A stretch of 64,000 bases of DNA from Bacteroidales bacterium UBA3653 (GCA_002373505.1 DFKE01000013.1:51720-115719); one strand, 5' to 3'; numbered from the stretch's first letter, positions 48,539-57,737 are shown. The notes: a model not told the origin generated them from the sequence alone. Numbers and translations: made by a program.

Positions 48539-50119
48539 TTAGTTTTTTTTATGCAATGTTTTGGTATCCGTGTCGCGGATGAACGGGTTGTAGTACAACT
48601 CGGAAGTAGGCAACTCGAAAGTGAATATACGTGCAGTATTTGGAGTAATATCTTTCTTTGCACGTAAATGGTTGCTGCCTAATGTAACACTTTCCCCATA
48701 GCGGCGGAAGGTTTGCAGACCATAGCCTTCTCCCCAAAGTTCTACACGCCAGTTGTACTTAATGGCAGCTAACAACGAGGTTTGATCTATTAACCCTGCT
48801 TTCCATGCATCGTATGCTGTTTCTTGTCCTACAACAACGCGTTGGTCGGTAATAGCGTAGAGATAGTTCTGTGCGCTCGTCAAGTCATTGGTACGAGCGG
48901 CAGCCTCGGCTGCAATCAGATATGCTAACTCCCAACGCATATAGACGTTGTCGCTCAGCCAATCGCGATCGCCTTGGATAGTCTTGCTGGTAGCGGAGTA
49001 GAACTTGCCATCCGGAGCATATTTGAAGCGATCTGCATTCTTCTTGCCGGATTGCGCGTAATTGTTCCACCAGAACTTGCGGATGTCCCATGCGGGGATA
49101 GATTCGTACAAAATCTGGTCAATACCCTTTACATCGCCTGCTGAGGCGTAACTATACGAGAAGATATCACATTGACCAAAGAAGGAAGCCAGAGAAGTGG
49201 TGTTTTGTACCGTAACATCCTCGCCCCAAAGCCAGTTATCATTGGTTACATCGTTAAAACCGGTCGTCAGCACTTCTGCCAGCGGCAGAATATGCGGTGC
49301 GCCTTCCGTAATGGCTTTGCCAGCCCATTCAAGGGCTTTGGCATAACTGGAGGCATCAATACCGCCTTTGTTGAGATAAGAGTATGCCAACAGAATTTTA
49401 GCGATGTCTGCATTCATCTCTATCTTGGTGTCGCGAGCCCATAGATTATATGCCTCGTAATATTGAATAGCCGTTGTGAGGTCGTCTTCGATACGCAGGT
49501 ACAAATCGCTAACCGTTGCACGCGGACGTCCGATAATGGTATCCTCTTTGGTGTCCTCTTCTGTATAAATAGGAACAGACAGCGCAGCAGGATCTGCATC
49601 GGTTGATACAAAATAGCGGCTCAATCCGGCATATGCCCAACCACGAATAGTAAGCAACTCGGCATAGAAGAAGCCGTTCTTGTATTCTTCGTCAGTGAGC
49701 GTGTCGGCATCGAATACCAATTCTGGATGCCCTTGCAGGTCTAATAAGTTGATAGCTCTGTTGCAAGCGCGGATAAATTCATAGTAGTACATCCAGAACG
49801 TGCCTCGACGGCCATAGGTACGCATTTGCTCGTCATCGGCAAACCAACCATAGTTGCGGGTGGCCATTGCCATATCACCGCAAAGCAGGTCGCCGTACAT
49901 GTCAAGCGAACGCTGACCGAACGCGTCGTGTTCACCTCCATACGGATAGAGAAGGGTATATACACCTTTTACGGTACCTTCCAACACATTGTCCATGCGG
50001 TTGTATTGGTCCTCGGTAATGGTGCTACCGCCCGGCTCTTGGTTCAAATAGCTGTCGGCACAACTATTGATTACCAATGTTGCAGCAACAAGTGTTAATA
50101 CATAAAATATCTTTTTCAT
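48539..50119 (-). CDS. SusD/RagB-family surface lipoprotein
   Basis: SusD-like proteins bind substrate on the cell surface and form the lid of a SusC channel. The 526-residue product has a lipoprotein signal (MKKIFYVLTLVAATLVINSC), and the SusD pattern YLNQEPGGSTITEDQY, then a TPR-like helical fold with LLTIRGWAYAGLSRYF and the late RWELAYLIAAEAAARTNDL and ITPNTARIFTFELPTSELYYNP. It follows the SusC gene by 27 bases. No glycoside hydrolase is adjacent, so the substrate cannot be told from context; the nearby M6 and M16 peptidases hint at protein or peptide. Confidence 0.95.
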   Translation of the reverse strand: MKKIFYVLTLVAATLVINSCADSYLNQEPGGSTITEDQYNRMDNVLEGTVKGVYTLLYPYGGEHDAFGQRSLDMYGDLLCGDMAMATRNYGWFADDEQMRTYGRRGTFWMYYYEFIRACNRAINLLDLQGHPELVFDADTLTDEEYKNGFFYAELLTIRGWAYAGLSRYFVSTDADPAALSVPIYTEEDTKEDTIIGRPRATVSDLYLRIEDDLTTAIQYYEAYNLWARDTKIEMNADIAKILLAYSYLNKGGIDASSYAKALEWAGKAITEGAPHILPLAEVLTTGFNDVTNDNWLWGEDVTVQNTTSLASFFGQCDIFSYSYASAGDVKGIDQILYESIPAWDIRKFWWNNYAQSGKKNADRFKYAPDGKFYSATSKTIQGDRDWLSDNVYMRWELAYLIAAEAAARTNDLTSAQNYLYAITDQRVVVGQETAYDAWKAGLIDQTSLLAAIKYNWRVELWGEGYGLQTFRRYGESVTLGSNHLRAKKDITPNTARIFTFELPTSELYYNPFIRDTDTKTLHKKN

Positions 50120-50146
50120 AATTTAATCTCCTTTCTAAGTTATGGT

Positions 50147-53100
50147 TTAGAATGTGAACTTAACACCACCCATGATGGTTGACAACGGGCTGTATGCGTG
50201 GGTGTCCGAAGATCCGGTGAACGAAGTCATCGGGTTGTAACCGCGGCGTGCAGTCGCAATAGCCAAGTTGTTAGCCGAGATGTAGAGGTTCAGTTTCTGC
50301 AATTTAATCTTCTGAATCAGCTTCTTCGGGAAATTGTATCCCAATTGTATGTTGTTCAGACTCAGGAACGAGTTGCTCGTCAGGAAACGGGTAGATCCTG
50401 CTGTTGCGTAACTATCCACATCACCTACACCATTCGAGAAGCGCGGAATATCAGTCGGGTCCAAATTGGAGAACGTGCCATCGGTATTCTTAACTCCGTG
50501 GCCTGGATTATTCTCCGTCCATGCCTTGCGAGCATCTATGTGCCAGTTGTGGCTACCTACCTGATCATTCGCCATCAAAGCTATATACGTATTATCATAG
50601 CCGTATCCGCCAAGTTGGTACGAACAAGTAGCAGAAAGGGTTACACCATATACTTCGAGGTCAAAACCGATTCCTCCTGATATAGTAGGAAGGTACGATT
50701 TGCCGATGTATTGGGAAGTCGCCATCGAGTAATCTTCGGTCTGAATCGTCTTTAAATATTGTTCCGGATTCTCTACTCCGGCATCTTTCTGCTCCTCGAT
50801 CCATTGGTACAACGAAGGAATATAGTTGTACTCGTTATCGCTGATTTGTTCTCCAAATTCACCATTACGGGTGTCATAGTACGCCTCAAAGATAGAATTA
50901 CCGTTTTCCGGGTTTACACCGAGGTATTTAACGGTGTAGTGGTCATACAGCGAGTGACCCACAGACATCGCACCGTTCATAATCATACGGTGATCAACAC
51001 CATTGGCATCGGTATAATCCACCGGCATCTGGGTCATGTAGTTCTTGTAATGCGCACCGTTGAGCATGAAGTCCAATTTGACATTACGCATATCTACGGC
51101 ATGTACCTTGAATCCGAATTCCACACCCTGGTTCACCATCTTGGCGTCGTTGGTAGGAATAGAGGTATAACCTACTGAAGGAGCAATGGCACGCGGGAAG
51201 AGCATGTTGTCTGTCAGCTTGTAGAAATAGTCCAACTCCATATCCAGATACTTGCCGATAGAGAGTTCCAAACCGAGGTCCACGATATTCGAGCGTTCCC
51301 ATGTAATGTTCGGGTTACCCTTGGAAGACTCAATGAACGAAATCTGGTCGTTCAGGTTCTGGATGGAATAGGTGTTGGTATAACTGTAGAGCGAGTTGAT
51401 CTGGTTACCCAATACACCCCAGCTCAGACGCAGTTTACCATCCTTCAACCAATCTTTTGCGTCGCTGTTCTCAATGAAATCTTCGTTCGTGAAAGTCCAA
51501 GCAGCACCTACGGAACCGAAGTGACCCCAGCGGTGACCTTTGGCATAGCGGGAACTACCATCCGCACGGTAGTTGGCGGTAATGGTATAACGCTCTTTAT
51601 AACTATACATTCCGGTTGCAAAGTATGCATCCATAGCATAGCGTGTGCTGTTACCCTCAATCTCATTCATCTTAATCGCATTACTGAGTTCAATGCTGCT
51701 TCCGTCTGCCATGTAGGATTTATATCCGTATGCGGCATTGGCAAGATACAAGTAGTTCTCGTGACCCGCCATTACACGAATGGTATGATCTCCGAAGGTG
51801 TTGTTGTATTCCAGCATCTGCTGTGCAGAGATGGTGAACATATTCGAATATTGCTGCAGAATACGACCGATACCCTCTGCATCACCATAATACTTGTTGG
51901 TCATATCCGAGTAACGGTTGTTATAGTAGTGCAAGCCGGCATTGAGGGTGAATTTCAAACCTTTGTAGAGTTTGAACTCCAGCGAAGTCTTGGCATCCAC
52001 CTCATGTTGTTCTTGGGTCTCTTTATCCAGACGGAGCGAACCGGCGGGGTTGATACCCATACCGAAGGAACGGCCTAACTCATTACCATAGTCATACATC
52101 GGCTGACCGGTACGCGGGTCGATAGCGATATTGCCTTCGCTGTCGCGCAAATAAACCGGATAAATAGAAGGAATGGCATTGACGTAATAGAAACCATTGT
52201 TCATAGCACCGTCGCCGTTCTGGTCCGGGTTGTTCATCGAAAAATAGGTGTATGCCAGGTTGACATTACCTTTCAGCCACTTCTTCGGTTCGTAATCCAC
52301 ATTCGAACGAACGGTGAAGCGGTTGAAGTCGGAAGCCTGATAGTAGCCTTCGTCTTTCAAGTAACCGAAAGAAGTGAAGTATTTTACTTTCTCCGAGCCG
52401 CCATGAATTTTGATATTGGCATCTACTTTCTGACCTACGCGGAAGATAGCGTCTTTCCAAGACTCCAGATTCTCGTATCCTTTTTTACGTGGGTTAGAGT
52501 AGTCAAAACTCGGGTTCACTAACCCGTTTGCATCGGTGGGCTCTATTAGGAATTTACCCGGGGCATCCCATAAGTTGTAACCAACAGGAATACCTCCAGA
52601 ACTAAACAACAAGTTATTAGTGTTGCTAATTGCAGTTGCTTGTGTAGGTACTTGGTTCGCATAACGCTGTCCATTATAGATACTCTGCCAAGCTAGGGTT
52701 ACATACTCCTCCGGGCTGGTGATGACGTCATACAGCGGCAGCAAACGCATGTTGGCTCCGTATTTGACATCTACATCAATATGACCTTCGTCACCCGAAG
52801 TACCTTTCTTGGTGGTGATGACGATGACACCATTGGCACCGCGTGCACCATACAACGAAGTAGCGGTAGCATCCTTCAGAATCGTGGTGGAAGCAATATC
52901 TCCCGGGTCGATAGACGAGATGTCTCCATCATAAGTAACACCATCTACTACGTAGAGCGGAGCAGAACTACCGTTCAACGAACCAATACCGCGGATACGG
53001 ATAGTAGCATTTGTACCCGGCTGACCGCTACCGTTGATAACCTGAACACCGGCAACCTCTCCGGCAAGCGCCTTTGAGATCTCAGACGGACTCTTCTTCT

Positions 53101-53479
53101 CGATATCCTCTGCTTTAACGGCTTGTGCGGAACCGGCATAAGAACCTTTCGAAACGTTTCCGAATCCGGTAACGACAACTTCCTGGATCACTTCGCTGTT
53201 CTCCTGCATCGTGATCTTCAAATTCTTGCCGGCAGCTACTTCCTGGGTTGCCATACCGACGAAACTAATTACCAGCGTCTTCACAGACTCCGGTACTTCC
53301 ATCTCGAATTTACCGTCGTAATCCGAGATCGTACCCTGTGTGGTGCCTTTCGCCTGAATGCTGGCGCCGATTACCGGTTCGCCCTTGCTGTCCACAACCA
53401 CACCGCTTACTTGCTTCTGCGCATATAAGCCGAGGCTCAATGCTGCCAGAAAGAGTAGTGTAAAAATCTTCTTCATCAT
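50147..53479 (-). CDS. SusC/RagA-family TonB-dependent receptor
   Basis: This outer-membrane channel imports substrate with SusD. From the ATG at 53479 (or the next ATG) the product has about 1110 residues: signal peptide (MMKKIFTLLFLAALSLGLYAQ), carboxypeptidase-regulatory-like domain (~22-105; VSGVVVDSKGEPVIGASIQAKG), TonB-box region and plug (NVSKGSYAGSAQAVKAEDI... SSIDPGDIASTTILKDATA) and a large beta-barrel ending AYSPLSTIMGGVKFTF. It heads the operon SusC-SusD-BIG2 lipoprotein and has a ~100-base leader with an inverted repeat. Confidence 0.96.
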   Translation of the reverse strand: MMKKIFTLLFLAALSLGLYAQKQVSGVVVDSKGEPVIGASIQAKGTTQGTISDYDGKFEMEVPESVKTLVISFVGMATQEVAAGKNLKITMQENSEVIQEVVVTGFGNVSKGSYAGSAQAVKAEDIEKKSPSEISKALAGEVAGVQVINGSGQPGTNATIRIRGIGSLNGSSAPLYVVDGVTYDGDISSIDPGDIASTTILKDATATSLYGARGANGVIVITTKKGTSGDEGHIDVDVKYGANMRLLPLYDVITSPEEYVTLAWQSIYNGQRYANQVPTQATAISNTNNLLFSSGGIPVGYNLWDAPGKFLIEPTDANGLVNPSFDYSNPRKKGYENLESWKDAIFRVGQKVDANIKIHGGSEKVKYFTSFGYLKDEGYYQASDFNRFTVRSNVDYEPKKWLKGNVNLAYTYFSMNNPDQNGDGAMNNGFYYVNAIPSIYPVYLRDSEGNIAIDPRTGQPMYDYGNELGRSFGMGINPAGSLRLDKETQEQHEVDAKTSLEFKLYKGLKFTLNAGLHYYNNRYSDMTNKYYGDAEGIGRILQQYSNMFTISAQQMLEYNNTFGDHTIRVMAGHENYLYLANAAYGYKSYMADGSSIELSNAIKMNEIEGNSTRYAMDAYFATGMYSYKERYTITANYRADGSSRYAKGHRWGHFGSVGAAWTFTNEDFIENSDAKDWLKDGKLRLSWGVLGNQINSLYSYTNTYSIQNLNDQISFIESSKGNPNITWERSNIVDLGLELSIGKYLDMELDYFYKLTDNMLFPRAIAPSVGYTSIPTNDAKMVNQGVEFGFKVHAVDMRNVKLDFMLNGAHYKNYMTQMPVDYTDANGVDHRMIMNGAMSVGHSLYDHYTVKYLGVNPENGNSIFEAYYDTRNGEFGEQISDNEYNYIPSLYQWIEEQKDAGVENPEQYLKTIQTEDYSMATSQYIGKSYLPTISGGIGFDLEVYGVTLSATCSYQLGGYGYDNTYIALMANDQVGSHNWHIDARKAWTENNPGHGVKNTDGTFSNLDPTDIPRFSNGVGDVDSYATAGSTRFLTSNSFLSLNNIQLGYNFPKKLIQKIKLQKLNLYISANNLAIATARRGYNPMTSFTGSSDTHAYSPLSTIMGGVKFTF

Positions 53480-53520
53480 GTATTGTTGTTTGTTTAAATT
53501 AGTTTTCAACTGTCAGCCTC

Positions 53521-53562
53521 GCGTGCGTATATGCATATAATATATGGAATACGCACACGCGC
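53521..53562. promoter_or_regulatory. Inverted repeat in the SusC leader
   Basis: GCGTGCGTAT and ATACGCAC(AC)GC flank an AT-rich loop of about 18 bases. It lies in the transcribed leader, between the promoter (53579-53611) and the start codon at 53479. Confidence 0.55.
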
Positions 53563-53578
53563 ACAAATGAAAAATCGC

Positions 53579-53611
53579 GCAAAGATACTGCTTTTTTTTG
53601 ATATGACCAAA
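53579..53611 (-). promoter_or_regulatory. Promoter of the SusC-SusD-BIG2 operon
   Basis: TTTG (53608-53611), 20 bases, TATCTTTGC (53579-53587) on the minus strand. Confidence 0.75.
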
Positions 53612-53620
53612 TATTTCAAG

Positions 53621-53648
53621 GAAAAACTGCAAAAATTATGCGTTTTTC
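53621..53648 (-). terminator. Terminator-like hairpin after the M16 peptidase gene
   Basis: GAAAAACTGCA and TGCGTTTTTC pair with one bulge around AAAATTA; the A and T runs allow termination in either direction. A GTAAC / GTTAC repeat lies next to it (53658-53672). Confidence 0.55.
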
Positions 53649-53711
53649 TTTGAATTGTAACATTTAGTTACCAAAAAGTGTCAAAAATAAAATAAAATGG
53701 AAAGAAATTTA

Positions 53712-54959
53712 TTATTCGTATGTCAAAATGTAAAAGTTAGAGGGATTAAATATCTCTTTTGCTACATTCTGGATTTGCTGTACAGTGGTCCGTTCTATTT
53801 TTTGCATTGTCTCCTGCCATTCGGGGGCACTTCCTCTGTAGAGCATCGATTTTGCCATGGCTAACGCACTATTCTCTTGGTTTTGGGCGGAGATGGCCAG
53901 TTGCCCGCGGAGTTGTACCAGCGCTTTCTGCAATGCCGCTTCGGATAGCGGGCGTTCGCATAGCAGATCCAGTTCTTTGTGGACCAGTCCTAGACTTTGT
54001 TCATAGTCTTCCGGGTCGCACGCCCAATAGACGCACCAGTAGCCGGTGTCGGAAAGGGGCGTATAGGTTGATTCAACCGTATAGACCAGTCCTTTAGCCT
54101 CACGCAGACTCAGGTTCAGCCGACTGTTCAGGCTGCCGCCGCCTAAAATATTATTGAGCAGAAACATTGCCAGTTGGTTTTCATGCCCCAGCGGATATGC
54201 CTTTCCGCCCAACATGGAGTGGACTTGGTGGGTGTGCTTACGGAAAGACCGCTCGTGTTCACGAGCTGACAGACCGCTCTGCTGTATGACCGCTTCGCTG
54301 TAGGACCGCGTTGCTGTAAGATGTCCGAACTCTTTTTCTGCGAGCCTGAAGATCTTTTCCGGTTTGACATCTCCCTGGCAGAAAATCACCATCCGTTCGG
54401 GGCGGTAGTGGGTCTGCATCCATTTAAGCGGATAGTCAGGTTTGGAGGAAATATGCCGCAGTGTCTTCTTCGTACCCAGAATAGGCATGGCGAGAGAACT
54501 TCCGGCGAAGACCAGACTCTCGAAATCATCGTATATCAGTTCACTCGGACTATCGTTGTAACTCTCTATCTCGTCCAGAATGACCATCCGCTCTTTGTCG
54601 GTCTCTTCTTTCTTGAAGGTCGGCTGGAGAAGCATTTCCGCGATCAGATGCAAAGTAAGTTGTACATGTTCGGCAAGGATAGCGGCATAGAAAGTAGTTT
54701 CTTCCTTGGTCGTATAAGCGTTAATCTCGCCTCCAATTCCTTCAATGGCATGGATGATCTGGCGCGCGGAGTGATGAGCCGTGCCTTTGAACACACAGTG
54801 CTCGATATAATGCGCCATCCCGTTTTCTTCCGGTGCCTCGTCTCTTGTGCCAGCCCCTACCGTAACCCCGATATATGCGACGGGTGACGGCGTCCGGCGA
54901 TGCACGATTTTGATGCCATTTGGCAGAATATGATAAAAAGTTTGCGTATTTTCTTGCAT
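53712..54959 (-). CDS. M16-family zinc metallopeptidase
   Basis: The product has 415 residues. It begins MQENTQTFYHILPNGIKIVH and has the inverted zinc motif HYIEH (H50, E53, H54) with the third ligand candidate E130 (VILDEIESY), as expected about 76 residues later. The C-terminal half has the inactive-domain pattern HQVHSMLGGKAYPLG... LNNILGGGSLNSRLNLSLRE. The lack of a signal peptide suggests cytosolic processing-peptidase-like action (pitrilysin/insulinase superfamily, single-unit type). It is monocistronic; the promoter for the tRNA on the other strand overlaps its 5' end. Confidence 0.92.
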   Translation of the reverse strand: MQENTQTFYHILPNGIKIVHRRTPSPVAYIGVTVGAGTRDEAPEENGMAHYIEHCVFKGTAHHSARQIIHAIEGIGGEINAYTTKEETTFYAAILAEHVQLTLHLIAEMLLQPTFKKEETDKERMVILDEIESYNDSPSELIYDDFESLVFAGSSLAMPILGTKKTLRHISSKPDYPLKWMQTHYRPERMVIFCQGDVKPEKIFRLAEKEFGHLTATRSYSEAVIQQSGLSAREHERSFRKHTHQVHSMLGGKAYPLGHENQLAMFLLNNILGGGSLNSRLNLSLREAKGLVYTVESTYTPLSDTGYWCVYWACDPEDYEQSLGLVHKELDLLCERPLSEAALQKALVQLRGQLAISAQNQENSALAMAKSMLYRGSAPEWQETMQKIERTTVQQIQNVAKEIFNPSNFYILTYE

Positions 54960-54985
54960 AATTCAAAAATTCTTTGTACCTTTGC
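54953..54985 (+). promoter_or_regulatory. Promoter of the structured leader and tRNA-Leu
   Basis: CTTG (54953-54956), 20 bases, TACCTTTGC (54977-54985) on the plus strand. Transcription would start about 54990, well before the tRNA at 55127. Confidence 0.65.
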
Positions 54986-54988
54986 ACG

Positions 54989-55126
54989 CTTTTTCGGTGG
55001 AACTCTCCGCATGGCAACCGGGATGGGAACCAACGAAGTGTTCACAGACCGGAGAGCGGAGGCACAAGTTGCCTGTCCATTTAGCAGAGCGGTATGGACC
55101 ATTGCACACTTGTTGCCGAACGCGAG
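54989..55126 (+). ncRNA. Candidate structured RNA upstream of tRNA-Leu
   Basis: The ~137 bases between promoter and tRNA hold no good reading frame but several pairings: CTCTCCG / CGGAGAG (about 55004-55064), and a hairpin GTCCAT / ATGGAC around TTAGCAGAGCGGT (about 55075-55099), enclosed by CAAGT / ACTTG. I do not recognise it as SRP RNA, tmRNA or 6S RNA. It could be an independent small RNA or only the tRNA's 5' leader. Confidence 0.35.
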
Positions 55127-55207
55127 CGGCATTGGCGGAATTGGTAGACGCGCCAGACTTAGGATCTGGTTCCGAGAGGAGTGAAAGTTCGAGTCTTTTA
55201 TGCCGCA
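55127..55207 (+). tRNA. tRNA-Leu (anticodon UAG)
   Basis: Acceptor stem GCGGCAT / ATGCCGC with discriminator A, a D arm with GGTAGAC, anticodon stem CCAGA / TCTGG around CTTAGGA (anticodon TAG), a long variable arm typical of class II tRNAs, and T arm with GTTCGAG. CCA is not encoded. The last base may be off by one. Confidence 0.93.
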
Positions 55208-55226
55208 CTCTTAAATCAAATCAGAT

Positions 55227-55718
55227 ATGCGTATTCGTAAATTCTTATTTGTTATTATGTTCGCCGCGATAGGTTTCGCGGTTGTTTCGTGTGATATGAC
55301 CACTGTCATATCTCCCCGTATCGATGTGTCGAAACAGTTGGTTAGAACCAGCATCTCGGGTGTGTGTGACACAATAATGTTGTACGATTCGCTTAATATA
55401 GGCGATACGGTCCGGATGGGATTGCTGCTCAACGGGTATTATGACCCTCTGGTCTCTTTTGTTGCGAGTGCAGATGATTCGAAAGTGCATCTGTCGCTTA
55501 ACTGGCCGGATACGTTAGGTGGTATAACGGCTGAATCCGATCCTGCGCATGCCAAACTGATCTTTATTCCGGACAGCGTTTCCGCATGTTTGACAACGTT
55601 GAGTTATGTGCCGGTAGAGGCCGGTTCCCATCAAATCAATCTCACTCTTACCTCGTCAGCCAAGGCTCCCTATTCGCAAGGAGTTTTGCAATTCAATATT
55701 GCGGTAAGAAAACCTTAA
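55227..55718 (+). CDS. Small lipoprotein, function unknown
   Basis: The product has 163 residues with a lipoprotein signal (MRIRKFLFVIMFAAIGFAVVSC, lipobox AVVSC). The mature part is a single beta-sandwich-like domain (~40-163) with SVSACLTTLSYVPVEAGSHQINLTLTSSAK near the C-terminus, the pattern of an Ig-like or cadherin-like fold. I recognise no family. It starts 19 bases after tRNA-Leu and its stop overlaps the convergent mazG stop (55715-55718). Whether it shares the tRNA transcript cannot be told. Confidence 0.75.
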   Translation: MRIRKFLFVIMFAAIGFAVVSCDMTTVISPRIDVSKQLVRTSISGVCDTIMLYDSLNIGDTVRMGLLLNGYYDPLVSFVASADDSKVHLSLNWPDTLGGITAESDPAHAKLIFIPDSVSACLTTLSYVPVEAGSHQINLTLTSSAKAPYSQGVLQFNIAVRKP

Positions 55719-56521
55719 TCGGCAATCCGTTTGGCTTCGTTCCAAAGTTCATCCATTTCGGCAAGGCTCAAATCTTTGATGTCCTTGCCTTTTTCTTTTG
55801 CCTGCTGCTCGATATAATTGAACCGTTTGATGAACTTGAGGTTGGTCTGCTCCAGCGCATTGTCCGGACGGATCTTATAAAGACGCGCAGCATTGATCAT
55901 TGCGAATAGCAAATCACCAAATTCATTTACCATTTTATCATTTACCATTTGGTCATTTGATAATTGGGTCATTTCTTCTTCGAACTCGGAAATCTCTTCT
56001 TTCACTTTTGCCCATACATCTTCCCGTTTTTCCCAGTCGAAACCTACGTTAGCCGCTTTGTCCTGGATGCGATATGCTTTGACGAGTGAAGGCAGACTGT
56101 CCGGAATACCTCCTAATACCGTCTTGTTGCCGCCCTTCTCTTTCAGTTTCACTTGTTCCCACAGATGGCTGACTTCTTCGGCGTTCTGTGCGGCTGCTTC
56201 TCCGTAAACATGCGGGTGGCGGAAGATGAGTTTGTCGCAGAGGCGGTTGCAAACATCGGCGATGTCGAATTCTCCTTTTTCCGATCCCATCTTGGCGTAA
56301 AAAACCACATGCAGGAGCACGTCTCCCAGTTCCTTGCTGATTTCCGTCATGTCATGCCGACTGATGGCTGTAGCCAATTCGAACGTTTCCTCGATAGTGT
56401 TCTGGCGCAGGCTGTCAAAAGTCTGTTTCCTGTCCCAAGGACATTTCTCCCGCAGGTCATCCATAATGTCCAGTAGCCTGCCAAACGCTTTCAGTTGTTC
56501 TTCTCTCGTATGCATAGACAA
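55715..56521 (-). CDS. mazG: Nucleoside triphosphate pyrophosphohydrolase MazG
   Basis: MazG hydrolyses abnormal or excess NTPs to NMP and pyrophosphate. The 268-residue product has two MazG domains: the first with CPWDRKQTFDSLRQNTIEETFELATAI and ELGDVLLHVVFYAKM, the second with KVKEEISEFEEEM and EFGDLLFAMINAAR. Between helices of the second domain is QLSNDQMVNDKMVN, encoded by an AT-rich heptamer repeat (55923-55974) and not part of the usual core. It is the third gene of an operon with lpxH and the MIP18-like gene. Confidence 0.94.
   Translation of the reverse strand: MSMHTREEQLKAFGRLLDIMDDLREKCPWDRKQTFDSLRQNTIEETFELATAISRHDMTEISKELGDVLLHVVFYAKMGSEKGEFDIADVCNRLCDKLIFRHPHVYGEAAAQNAEEVSHLWEQVKLKEKGGNKTVLGGIPDSLPSLVKAYRIQDKAANVGFDWEKREDVWAKVKEEISEFEEEMTQLSNDQMVNDKMVNEFGDLLFAMINAARLYKIRPDNALEQTNLKFIKRFNYIEQQAKEKGKDIKDLSLAEMDELWNEAKRIAD
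55923..55974. repeat. AT-rich heptamer repeat inside mazG
   Basis: CATTTAC / CATTTGG / CATTTTAT words repeat at 7-8 base spacing, read in frame as NDQMVNDKMVN. The same words occur at 57331-57352 and 4621-4657. Confidence 0.65.
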
Positions 56522-56537
56522 AATTAAAAATTACGAA

Positions 56538-57320
56538 TTAAAAATTATGGAGGGTGAGGTTTCCTTTGTTGTCTAACTTGGCATACGTCCATTGTTTGAA
56601 GCAGTCTCCCAGTATGACAACCCGGCTTCCGGAAGCGATCTGCAGGTCCAACTCGATATGCCGGTGTCCGAAGATATAGTAGTCCCGGTGATTTTGCTGT
56701 TTCTCCTGGTCTTTGGCAAAAAGTACCAACTCTTCTTTGTCTTCGCCTTTGTACGGACAAGGGTTAGCGAGTTCTTTCAGCCTGCTTTTCTTAGCCCAAT
56801 TGTATCCGAAATGGTTACCCCAGGATGGGGGAAGGCAACGGAAACAGAACTGTAGGAACGGAGAACGGAAAATCTCGCGCAGTTTGATAAAACGTTTGAT
56901 TTTCTTTTTGATGTCTTTCGGATACAGTTTCTCCCAGTTTTCAGGAAGCAGTCCGTCTCCGTGCGCCAGATAAATAGCTTTCCCGTACCGGATAATCGTG
57001 CACGGCTCATAGTGTATTTCCGCGCCGGTCAGTTGAGCCAGACCACCGAATGTCCAAAGGTCATGATTGCCGATGAACATATGTACGTGAATGCCTTTTT
57101 TAGCCAGTTTGCGCAGTTCCTTGCAGAAAGGATGGAACTGCCTTTTGCTCTTGTCATGGATAAAATATTCCATCCAGAAATCGAACATGTCTCCCAGCAT
57201 ATAGATAGAGACGGCATCTTTGCTCATCTCCTCCAGCATGTCAATCAGTTTTTTCTGATGCGCCCAGCCTCTTTCAATGGCCAGGCTTCCCAAATGTGCA
57301 TCGCTTAAGAAATAGATCAT
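56538..57320 (-). CDS. lpxH: UDP-2,3-diacylglucosamine diphosphatase family metallophosphatase
   Basis: LpxH releases UMP in lipid A synthesis at the inner membrane. From the ATG at 57320 (an upstream ATG lies in an AT-rich repeat) the product has 260 residues. Calcineurin-like metal ligands appear in order: FLSDAHLG, LGDMFDFW, FIGNHDLW, YLAHGDGL and IFGHRHIELD. Length and motif order fit LpxH; Bacteroidota also have LpxH-like enzymes of uncertain activity. It lies 16 bases before mazG and after the MIP18-like gene. Confidence 0.85.
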   Translation of the reverse strand: MIYFLSDAHLGSLAIERGWAHQKKLIDMLEEMSKDAVSIYMLGDMFDFWMEYFIHDKSKRQFHPFCKELRKLAKKGIHVHMFIGNHDLWTFGGLAQLTGAEIHYEPCTIIRYGKAIYLAHGDGLLPENWEKLYPKDIKKKIKRFIKLREIFRSPFLQFCFRCLPPSWGNHFGYNWAKKSRLKELANPCPYKGEDKEELVLFAKDQEKQQNHRDYYIFGHRHIELDLQIASGSRVVILGDCFKQWTYAKLDNKGNLTLHNF

Positions 57321-57347
57321 GCCATTTACCATTTAGTCATTTATCAT

Positions 57348-57662
57348 TTACAGGAAACCGAGTTCGAGTTTGGCTTCTTCGCTCATCATGTCTTTGTTCC
57401 ATTCGGGTTCAAAGACAATATTCACATTAACATCCTTTATCCCTTCAACGGATCCTACTTTCTGGCGGATATCCTCTACGAGGAAATCGCCTGCCGGACA
57501 AGATGGCGCGGTCAATGTCATCGTGATCTCGCATACCCCGTCGTCCTTCAACTCGATGCCGTAAATGAGCCCTAGATCATATACGTTTACGGGTATTTCC
57601 GGGTCAAAGACGGTTTTGAGCATCTTCAATATCTGTTCTTCTGTCTCTAAAAATTCATTCAT
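57348..57662 (-). CDS. MIP18/DUF59-family Fe-S assembly protein
   Basis: The product has 104 residues from the ATG at 57662; the longer open frame upstream covers the promoter and the divergent gene. It has the DUF59 pattern VFDPEIPVNVYDLGLIYGIEL and ITMTLTAPSCPAGD, where the conserved Cys lies in APSC. This family (SufT / PaaD-like) helps mature Fe-S proteins. It heads the operon with lpxH and mazG and has a very short leader, about 10 bases. Confidence 0.92.
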   Translation of the reverse strand: MNEFLETEEQILKMLKTVFDPEIPVNVYDLGLIYGIELKDDGVCEITMTLTAPSCPAGDFLVEDIRQKVGSVEGIKDVNVNIVFEPEWNKDMMSEEAKLELGFL

Positions 57663-57678
57663 AACGCGAAAAAATCGT

Positions 57679-57728
57679 GCAAAGGTACAGAAAAATTTTG
57701 ATATATGCAAAAAAAAGTGTACCTTTGC
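57679..57728. promoter_or_regulatory. Overlapping divergent promoters
   Basis: Minus strand: TTTG (57708-57711), 20 bases, TACCTTTGC (57679-57687), for the MIP18-like operon. Plus strand: TTTG (57697-57700), 19 bases, TACCTTTGC (57720-57728), for SusC. The two -33 boxes are interlocked, so the promoters may exclude each other. Confidence 0.8.
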
Positions 57729-57737
57729 AATCAAATT

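Noticed and set aside
55127..55207. tRNA-Leu as integration site of a genomic island
   Set aside because: No integrase gene and no direct repeat of the tRNA 3' end were seen.
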